NCBI RefSeq assembly: GCF_000685275.1
Contig: NZ_ARYK01000001.1
Span: 744,001-808,000 of the forward strand
Direction: 5' to 3'
Length of the DNA stretch: 64,000 nucleotides
Source: Hyphomonas johnsonii MHS-2
GTDB taxonomy: Bacteria > Pseudomonadota > Alphaproteobacteria > Caulobacterales > Hyphomonadaceae
Shown: one piece after another, positions 57,778 through 64,000 of the stretch
How the letters are laid out: each line of letters begins with the position of its first letter
Position numbering within the stretch: position 1 is the first letter of the stretch
Translations under genes and position numbers: made by a program
The notes under the pieces: model-generated
What the model saw: the letters and a program-made list of their open reading frames with translations, nothing else
Databases searched by the model: none
What the model was told of the DNA's origin: nothing

Positions 57778-59091
57778 TCACAACATGTCCCTCTGCTTGA
57801 TCTGGAGGTAGCGGGAAATCAGGGCCCCGCCAAACGCCTCCGGCCTGGTCTCGATGATCTGCACGCCCATCCGCTGCAGGCGCCGGAAGACGAGGTCGCG
57901 CTCCGACAGCAGGCCGTCGGCGATCACCGCGCGGGTCACGTCCAGGGTCGTTTCCGGCGGCGCATCGACCATCGCCGACATCGCCTCGTCCTCGAACGTG
58001 GCGAACAGGATCAGGTGCCGGTCGGTCAGGCGCTTGACGTTTTCCAGCATCAGCTCGGCCGAGATCGTATCGACGAAATCGGAAAAGATGATCACCAGGC
58101 TGCGCCGTTCCAGCCGGTTTGCCAGTGTCGACAGGGCCAGCGTGAAATTGGTCTCTTCGCTCGAATAGTCCAGGTTGGCCGCCATGCCCTGCGCCTTGGG
58201 AAAACTGCGCGGCCCGCTCAGGAACCCGGTCGACAGGCCGGGCCGGGCATCAAAGCCGTAGAACATCGTCCGGTCGCCGTGGCGCAGCGAGACATAGGAC
58301 AAGAGCAGCCCGGCATTGATCGCCCGGTCGATCTTCGGCACGCCGCCCAGCGGCTCGCTCATCAGCCGCCCGGTATCGAAGGCGAAGACGATATTGTGGT
58401 TGCGCTCGGTGCGGAATTCCTTGGCCAGCAGGCTGCGATGGCGCGCCGAGTGCTTCCAGTCGATCGCCCGCCGGTCCATCCCGCTGGCGAAGTCGCGCAG
58501 GGCGTCGAACTCGCTGCCATCGCCGCGTTCGATCTGTGTCTTGATGCCGAAGGCCGCATCGCGCGAGAACAGGCGGATCGCCTCGTCCTTTACCCAGCGC
58601 ACGTTCGGCGTCACCGGGATGTCCCGGTCCAGCTGCGCGATGTGGCGTTTCTGCACCAGGCCGAGCGGCCCGTTCCAGCGGCTCCACAGGCGCACCAGTT
58701 TCGCCAGGCCGCGCCGCTTCGGCGTCAGCGTAAAGGCGTAGGGCCGGGTCCGGCCTTCCCAGCCGCGCAGGCCCTTGGCCGGGAGGGCTTCCAGGAAGTC
58801 ATTCGTCTCCAGCTGCACCTGTATCCGGCGCGGCAGGGGCCCCCTGGCAAAGCCGAGTGTCACCGGCAGCGGGTCGCTTCCGCCGGCATAGAGCAGGGCC
58901 GGCGCGTCCATCGTCACGCCATAGTCGCGCAGCGATGCACCGATCACGGCGTCGACCAGCACCAGGGCGCCAACCCCGACAATCCAGCCCGCGGACATGA
59001 TCCACAAGGCCGGCGCCGACAGGGCGATCACCAGCATCAGCGGCACGCCGAGCAGCATCAGGAAAATCGCGCGGGGCGTCGGCGAAATCAC
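57778..59091 (-). CDS. DUF58 protein
   Basis: 437 residues. Two N-terminal membrane helices (about 8-50), then the DUF58 domain (about 200-300) with [19 protein letters not shown], a von Willebrand A-like region resembling a MIDAS-bearing fold. The companion of MoxR-type AAA ATPases. Its start overlaps the MoxR stop by ATGA. Confidence 0.9.
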   Translation of the reverse strand: MISPTPRAIFLMLLGVPLMLVIALSAPALWIMSAGWIVGVGALVLVDAVIGASLRDYGVTMDAPALLYAGGSDPLPVTLGFARGPLPRRIQVQLETNDFLEALPAKGLRGWEGRTRPYAFTLTPKRRGLAKLVRLWSRWNGPLGLVQKRHIAQLDRDIPVTPNVRWVKDEAIRLFSRDAAFGIKTQIERGDGSEFDALRDFASGMDRRAIDWKHSARHRSLLAKEFRTERNHNIVFAFDTGRLMSEPLGGVPKIDRAINAGLLLSYVSLRHGDRTMFYGFDARPGLSTGFLSGPRSFPKAQGMAANLDYSSEETNFTLALSTLANRLERRSLVIIFSDFVDTISAELMLENVKRLTDRHLILFATFEDEAMSAMVDAPPETTLDVTRAVIADGLLSERDLVFRRLQRMGVQIIETRPEAFGGALISRYLQIKQRDML

Positions 59092-60044
59092 CGTGGCGCC
59101 GCCGTCTGTTCGACAATGCCCGCCAGCGTCTCGTCGGTCGTCTTGCCTTCGATCTCGGCGGCCGGCGACAGCAGGATGCGGTGACGCAGGGCCGGCAGGG
59201 CCAGGGCCTTCACATCATCCGGGATGACGAAGTCGCGACCGTCGATCGCGGCCCTGGCCCGGGCGGCGGTGGCCAGCGCCGCTGCCGCGCGCGGGCTCGC
59301 GCCGGTCTCCAGCGCCGGGGTCTCCCGCGTCGCCCGGACCAGGTCGACGATATAGGAGATGATGTCATCCTTCAGCTTGATCTGCGCCACGGTCTCGACC
59401 GCCTGGTCCAGCTCCTCGGCACTGATCGCCGATTCGATCTTGAACGAGGCCGGCGTGTTCATGCCGGTGCGCGTGCCGTGCTGCGCGACGATGGCGAACT
59501 CTTCCTCGCGGCTCGGATAGTCCAGCGTGTGCTTGAACAGGAACCGGTCCAGCTGCGCCTCGGGCAGGGGATAGGTGCCCTGCTGCTCGATCGGGTTCTG
59601 CGTCGCGATCACGGTGAAGCGCGGGTTCAGCGGATAGGAGTCCCCGTCAATCGTCACCTTGCGTTCCTGCATCGCCTCCAGCAGCGCCGCCTGCGTCTTG
59701 GGCGGCGTCCGGTTGATCTCGTCGGCCAGCAGCAGGTCGGTGAAGATCGGCCCCTTGGTCAGGCTGAATTCATTGGTCTGGAAGTTGAACAGGTTGGTGC
59801 CCAGCACGTCGCCCGGCATCAGGTCCGGCGTGAACTGGATGCGCCCGAATTCCAGCGAGATGGATTTCGCAAAACACTGCGCCAGAAGGGTCTTGGCCGT
59901 TCCGGGTGGCCCCTCCAGCAGTACGTGGCCCGACGAGAACAGCGCCGTCAGCAACAGGTCGACTGTCAGGTCCTGCCCGATCACGGCCTTGCGCACCTCG
60001 CTGCGGATCTTGCCCGCCAGGTCCTTGATGTCACTTGTGTTCAT
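59088..60044 (-). CDS. MoxR-family AAA+ ATPase
   Basis: 318 residues. Walker [10 protein letters not shown] (about residues 44-52), Walker [16 protein letters not shown] (about 105-119), sensor 1 [24 protein letters not shown]. MoxR proteins act as chaperones that mature or remodel partner complexes, often with VWA proteins such as DUF58. Overlaps the DUF4350 gene by 14 bases. Confidence 0.92.
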   Translation of the reverse strand: MNTSDIKDLAGKIRSEVRKAVIGQDLTVDLLLTALFSSGHVLLEGPPGTAKTLLAQCFAKSISLEFGRIQFTPDLMPGDVLGTNLFNFQTNEFSLTKGPIFTDLLLADEINRTPPKTQAALLEAMQERKVTIDGDSYPLNPRFTVIATQNPIEQQGTYPLPEAQLDRFLFKHTLDYPSREEEFAIVAQHGTRTGMNTPASFKIESAISAEELDQAVETVAQIKLKDDIISYIVDLVRATRETPALETGASPRAAAALATAARARAAIDGRDFVIPDDVKALALPALRHRILLSPAAEIEGKTTDETLAGIVEQTAAPR

Positions 60045-61257
60045 GCGTGCTTCTCCTGAGAATGTCGCGTCGCCAGCGATACAGTTCGCGGGCCTTGGTC
60101 ATGAGGTCTTCGCGGCTGGTCGCAGCCGTACGAAGGCCGCGTTCGATCTGCGAGAACGTCTTGCCTGATTGGTCCTCCGGTCCCAGCCGGTCGAACAGGG
60201 CGGACAATTGTGCTTCCGTCATCGTCTTCGGTGCCGCGATCTCGCGCGCCACCCGTCGCCGCATCATGGCGAGATAGCCGGGCGCCATCCGCGCCTCGCG
60301 CCGCGTCATGGTGATCAGCCCCGCTGAATTGTCCGCCAGGGCCTGCTTGCCCAGCGCAATCACGCGCCCTTCGCGGGCCGTCGGGCCGAACCGCACAAGC
60401 GCGGCCCAGCCGAGCAGGAAGGCCGAGGCCAGCGCTGCCAGCGTTGCCCCGACAAACGGAATGTCGAACATCATCTTCAGCAGGTTCTCCGACCGCACGA
60501 AGCCGTGCAGCGTCGCATCGAAGATGATCGGCTCATCGGCGTCATAGCGCAGGTAGTCCATCAGCTGGACGGCGAACCGGGCATTCTCCCGTTCGGCCAG
60601 TCCGAACGTGTTCAGCATGTCCGGGTCGGCGAGGATGTAGATTTCCTGGTCCGGCAATTTCGCCAGCAGGAATCCGTCACCCGTATCGACGATCGGTTCC
60701 AGCCTGTCGGAATTCAGCACCTGCATCTTGAGGTCGGGCCGCAGCGCCATCCGCCCGAAGGGGGTGCGCGTCGTGTGCGGCACGTTGATCCGTCCGATCT
60801 CGCCGTCAACGTCCAGGGCGCCCAGCAGGTCATTCACCAGCCGGGCAGAGGCAAACTTCGTGTCGCGCTGGCGCTTGCGGTTCAGCGGATTGACGGTGCC
60901 GGTCCATTTCGGCAGCACGACCAGTGTCGGCTCCTGCAGCGTCAGCTCGTTCAGCGCCTTTGTCATGCCCCAGGGCGAAGCGGTGATGACCATCAGGCCC
61001 CAGGGCCGGTCGGTCAGCTTGTGCTCCAGCCGGGAAATTTCGACCGGGTAATCCTGCGCGTCGAGGAACTGGACGATGCCATTGTAGCCGAGTGCCGAGG
61101 TCGAGAACGGGTGGTCACCTGCCTGGTCCTTGTTGCGCAGCTCGGGCGACCAGCCGGCCAGCACCATCACTGCGCCGAACGACACGATCGCGATGGCCAG
61201 CAGGATGCCGACCGTCCGTGCCGAGAAGGGAGATGATGTTTCCACGGCCTCGCTCAT
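60031..61257 (-). CDS. DUF4350 membrane protein
   Basis: 408 residues. One N-terminal membrane helix (about 15-34), a periplasmic-facing DUF4350 domain (about 45-230, with [27 protein letters not shown]), a second helix (about 270-290), then a charged C-terminal region. Function unknown. Overlaps DUF4129 and MoxR genes. Confidence 0.85.
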   Translation of the reverse strand: MSEAVETSSPFSARTVGILLAIAIVSFGAVMVLAGWSPELRNKDQAGDHPFSTSALGYNGIVQFLDAQDYPVEISRLEHKLTDRPWGLMVITASPWGMTKALNELTLQEPTLVVLPKWTGTVNPLNRKRQRDTKFASARLVNDLLGALDVDGEIGRINVPHTTRTPFGRMALRPDLKMQVLNSDRLEPIVDTGDGFLLAKLPDQEIYILADPDMLNTFGLAERENARFAVQLMDYLRYDADEPIIFDATLHGFVRSENLLKMMFDIPFVGATLAALASAFLLGWAALVRFGPTAREGRVIALGKQALADNSAGLITMTRREARMAPGYLAMMRRRVAREIAAPKTMTEAQLSALFDRLGPEDQSGKTFSQIERGLRTAATSREDLMTKARELYRWRRDILRRSTHEHK

Positions 61258-62165
61258 TCCCAGCCCTCACCAAAGGCAAATTTCTCGTAAGATCCGCGCG
61301 CGGTCTTCCAGCCGGCCTCGTCGACATCCCGGCCGCCGAAGAAGCTGTGCTCGACAATCGTGATGATCGGCTTCAAGGCCCGGCTTGCGCGCTCGGGCAG
61401 GTGGCGGAGCCCGCCGATCTCGCGCGCCGTCAGCGAGCGTGGCACGCCGCCTTCCAGCCGCTGCTGGATGTCGTCGATCGAGCGGAACAGCAGGAGGTGG
61501 ACGGCCTCGGCAAACTTGCCGGTCCGGGCCAGTGCGTCGGCCTCTTCCAGCAAGGACAGCGCCTGCGCCGCGTCCGGCCGCACGTCGGTCAGCACGTCGT
61601 CCGGATTGTCCACCTTGCCGTCGCCGGACTTGCCGAAGCGCACCCGGATGGCCTCGCCGAACAGGAAGTAGAGGATGCCGAGCCCGGCAACGAAGAGGGC
61701 CGCCCAGAAGACGAACTGCAGCAAGGGGCCCAACCGGCCAAGAAAGTCGAAGATCGCCTGCAGCCATTTCGGCGGCGGGTTCTGTTTGCGCGGGATGTCG
61801 ATTTCGTCGGATTCCGGGCGCTCCAGCTGAAGGTCGCCGCCGGGAATCCTGGGCTGGTTGCCTGCCTCGGGACGCCTCAGTTGCAGGTCGTCATCGCCCT
61901 GCGGGCCAGCGGGGCGGTGGCCCGCCTGGCCGGCCGGAAGCGTGGCCTCTGCGCCGCCCGGAGCGGTTTCCGGCGTCTCAGGGTCCGGGCGCTCTGCCTG
62001 GATGCGGCCTTTCTTCAGGTAGGCCGCGTGGGCCCGGTCCACCGCATCAAGGTCTGTCTGCACGGCGCGCCCGTCATCGTCGCCTGCTGCGGGGGCTGCC
62101 AGCACGGGGAATGCCAGCGTGCAGGCAAGCACGAGCAAGGCTCCCAAGCGGATTGGCAGGCTCAT
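61254..62165 (-). CDS. DUF4129 membrane protein
   Basis: 303 residues. Signal peptide (MSLPIRLGALLVLACTLAFPVLAAP), a Pro/Asp-rich linker (about 50-130), one membrane helix (about 145-172) and a C-terminal DUF4129 domain (about 200-303) with ALARTGKFAEAVHLLLFRS. First gene of the operon; the promoter must lie in the 142-base gap before the divergent fRMsr gene. ATGA overlap with DUF4350. Confidence 0.85.
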   Translation of the reverse strand: MSLPIRLGALLVLACTLAFPVLAAPAAGDDDGRAVQTDLDAVDRAHAAYLKKGRIQAERPDPETPETAPGGAEATLPAGQAGHRPAGPQGDDDLQLRRPEAGNQPRIPGGDLQLERPESDEIDIPRKQNPPPKWLQAIFDFLGRLGPLLQFVFWAALFVAGLGILYFLFGEAIRVRFGKSGDGKVDNPDDVLTDVRPDAAQALSLLEEADALARTGKFAEAVHLLLFRSIDDIQQRLEGGVPRSLTAREIGGLRHLPERASRALKPIITIVEHSFFGGRDVDEAGWKTARGSYEKFAFGEGWE

Positions 62166-62307
62166 GGCACGCCCCTTCTGGCGCAGGCGTCCCGGCCGCC
62201 CACTTTCCCGTCGACTATTCCAGAGGTTGCAGACTGCATCAACGCCCTATTGTCCAATTGCCACGGCGTTGCGATATAGGCCCTCCAAGGCAGAGATGAG
62301 GCGAGAC

Positions 62308-62775
62308 ATGGACAAGGCTGGGCAGTACCGGGAGATCAAGGCGGAAATCGACAGCGTCGTTGCCGGGGAAACCTCGGTCACCGCCCGCTATGCATCGGCA
62401 TCCAGCATCCTGGCGCAGGCCTTTGGCCCCCGGTTCTACTGGACCGGATTCTACGAAGTCGACCCGCTGAAAGAGCGCGAACTCGTCGTCGGCCCCTATC
62501 AGGGTACGCTCGGGTGCCTGCGCATTCCGTTCGACAAGGGTGTCTGCGGCCATGTCGCCACGACCGGCGAACCGATCATCGTGCCGGACGTCCACGCATT
62601 TGCGGGCCATGTCGCCTGCGATTCGGCGTCGAATTCCGAGATCGTGGTGCCGGTCTTCGATGCCAATGGAAAGCTCGCCGCGGTGCTGGACGTCGATTCG
62701 ACCGAATTCGATGCGTTCGATTCGGACGACCTGGCCGGCCTAGTTGCTGTCTGCGACAGGCTCCTCACCATCTGA
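62308..62775 (+). CDS. Free methionine-R-sulfoxide reductase (GAF domain)
   Basis: 155 residues, fRMsr type. Reduces free L-methionine-(R)-sulfoxide. The three cysteines of the catalytic cycle are seen in LGCLRIPFDKGVCG and HVACDSASNSE. GAGG 6 bases ahead supports ATG 62308. The 3' end overlaps the convergent carboxylesterase gene by 36 bases. Confidence 0.92.
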   Translation: MDKAGQYREIKAEIDSVVAGETSVTARYASASSILAQAFGPRFYWTGFYEVDPLKERELVVGPYQGTLGCLRIPFDKGVCGHVATTGEPIIVPDVHAFAGHVACDSASNSEIVVPVFDANGKLAAVLDVDSTEFDAFDSDDLAGLVAVCDRLLTI

Positions 62776-64000
62776 CGGCATCGGCGAGTCGACGAACAGC
62801 GCCACGTCACGCGGGGCGACGATTTCGGTCACCATGTCGATCCGCTTGTTGAGGTTCTCTTCAAGGATGTCGAGCTTGCGGGCCCGCAGCTCGCGGTGCG
62901 GCGCGACCGGGTAGTCGAGTTCCATCCATGTATCGGTCTCGGGCGTGTAGGCGGGCCATTCCGGCAGGTCGACGCCGTTCGGGTTTCCGGTGCGCGCGAA
63001 ATTGGTCCAGTAGGACATCATGATGTCGGTCAGCCGTTCATCGGCGTGCGATACCGGCATCAGCGGCGAATGGCTGTCGAACACGAACGGGATCTCGGCA
63101 GAGTGATAGGCGCCGATCGTCTGGTGCCGTGACGGCCAGGTGCGCGAGAAGATGTACATCCATGTGGGTTGGCCGGCGGCAGAATTGTGCCGGCCGATAA
63201 AGCGCATGTGGACCCCGAACATGTCGTCGCCCAGCATGTCTTCGGCGCCCTCGTCCCAGGTCTCCAGCGTCTCCATGCCATAGAGCGATTGCAGCGCCTT
63301 GGCCGGGTTCGGCCCGAACACATCGGCGAGGGCATCCTCACGGGCCTCGAAGGTTCCCGTCATGTTTTTCGCCAGCACTGTCGGCGACTGGATATCGTCA
63401 TAGAACAGCGAGCCCTCGTCGGCATTGTAGCCCGCCAGCATCGGCACGCGCGGAACCGATCCGTCGCGGATCGCCTGGCCAATCATTTCAGGCACGACCG
63501 CACCATCGACATTCGGCAGGAAATAGCCGGTCAGGTCGCTGCGCGCCTCGGCGCGGGAAATGATCGCGGCCGCCGGGATCGCGCGCAATGTCGCTGCCGT
63601 CGCGGCGGGTGGCACCAGGGTCGACATGAATTCCATGCCGACATCTTCGGCGCTGCGCACGCTGACCAACGGCGACTTCTTCAGGTGCAGCGCGTTGTAG
63701 CTGCTCGACCCGCTTTCCAGGATCACCTTGTCGAACAGGTCGTGAGACAGCGGCGAGGCCATGATCTCGCTGATCGCCTGCGCGCCGGCGCTTTCGCCGA
63801 ACAGGGTGACATTCTCCGGATCGCCGCCAAACGAGGCGATATTCTCGCGAACCCATCTCAGTGCCGCGATCTGGTCCATCAGGCCGTAATTGCCGGACGT
63901 TCCGTCTTCCTCCGTCAGCGCCGGGTGTGCCAGGTAGCCGAGCGGTCCGAGCCGGTAATTGATCGTCACAAGGACGACGCCTTTTTCGACCAGTCCGTTC
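62740..64000 (-). CDS. Type B carboxylesterase, 5' end outside window
   Basis: 420 residues visible; the frame runs off the right edge, so the N terminus is missing. Nucleophile Ser in FGESAG, the Glu of the triad in NADEGSLFYDD and the His in AYHSAEIPFVF are in the usual order. Hydrolyses carboxylic esters; the cell location cannot be told without the signal-peptide region. Overlaps fRMsr by 36 bases at the 3' ends. Confidence 0.92.
   Translation of the reverse strand, partial: NGLVEKGVVLVTINYRLGPLGYLAHPALTEEDGTSGNYGLMDQIAALRWVRENIASFGGDPENVTLFGESAGAQAISEIMASPLSHDLFDKVILESGSSSYNALHLKKSPLVSVRSAEDVGMEFMSTLVPPAATAATLRAIPAAAIISRAEARSDLTGYFLPNVDGAVVPEMIGQAIRDGSVPRVPMLAGYNADEGSLFYDDIQSPTVLAKNMTGTFEAREDALADVFGPNPAKALQSLYGMETLETWDEGAEDMLGDDMFGVHMRFIGRHNSAAGQPTWMYIFSRTWPSRHQTIGAYHSAEIPFVFDSHSPLMPVSHADERLTDIMMSYWTNFARTGNPNGVDLPEWPAYTPETDTWMELDYPVAPHRELRARKLDILEENLNKRIDMVTEIVAPRDVALFVDSPMPSDGEEPVADSN

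Overview
The window is dense, GC-rich bacterial chromosome with about 63 protein genes, one tRNA and no phage or insertion sequence. Gene content and order point to an alphaproteobacterium, most likely of the Caulobacterales/Hyphomonadaceae type. The pointers are tpiA-secG-pyrG, Ppx/GppA next to rlmE, rplM-rpsI near argC, the series phaC / aminotransferase / homoserine dehydrogenase / glpX / recJ, DUF2842, a CC0125/CC1285-like lipoprotein and a double cold-shock-domain protein. The genus is an inference. No rRNA is present.

Layout. 1-2.9 kb: tpiA (5' end missing), secG, pyrG. 3-7.8 kb: a leftward, translationally coupled operon of photolyase, FAD oxidase, DUF1365 protein and Cfa-type methyltransferase, with an ECF-sigma-like promoter and an apparent CTG start. 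7.9-13.5 kb: hldE behind a short leader ORF, hspQ, ppx/gppA, rlmE, a GFA protein, a Cys-rich lipoprotein and a membrane protein. 13.5-20.8 kb: guaB, GNAT, DUF1330, rsmB-type methyltransferase, DUF2842, heme A synthase, a lipoprotein, rplM-rpsI. 21-34.5 kb: acyltransferase, argC, phaC, lipoprotein, aminotransferase, quinol-type nitric oxide reductase, hom, glpX, recJ. 34.6-37.4 kb: tRNA-Glu and a small accessory patch (GNAT, membrane-anchored solute-binding-like protein, 2-hydroxyacid dehydrogenase). 37.7-41.9 kb: cold-shock protein, DUF192, thioesterase, and a bd-type (CIO-like) quinol oxidase with a 53-aa DUF2474 subunit.

41.9-50.9 kb: hydrolases and CoA metabolism (alpha/beta hydrolase, VOC protein, CaiB-type CoA-transferase, acyl-CoA synthetase, SDR dehydrogenase, CPBP protease, CocE-type hydrolase). 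51-53.9 kb: a lipoprotein under a BlaI/MecI-like operator, then groES-groEL under a CIRCE element. 53.9-62.2 kb: a DUF3137 protein, a Pro-rich protein and a six-gene MoxR/DUF58/SpoIIM/RDD operon. 62.3-64 kb: free-methionine-sulfoxide reductase and a carboxylesterase cut by the window edge.

Themes that recur are respiration under low oxygen or nitrosative stress (qNOR, CIO oxidase, heme A synthesis), oxidative and light stress (photolyase operon, fRMsr, GroESL, HspQ), and fatty-acid or polyester metabolism (PHA synthase, CoA enzymes). The most interesting signals are regulatory: the ECF-like promoter with non-AUG start at phrB, the BlaI-type operator at 51 kb, the leader ORF of hldE, and four convergent gene pairs whose stop codons share one CTAG palindrome.
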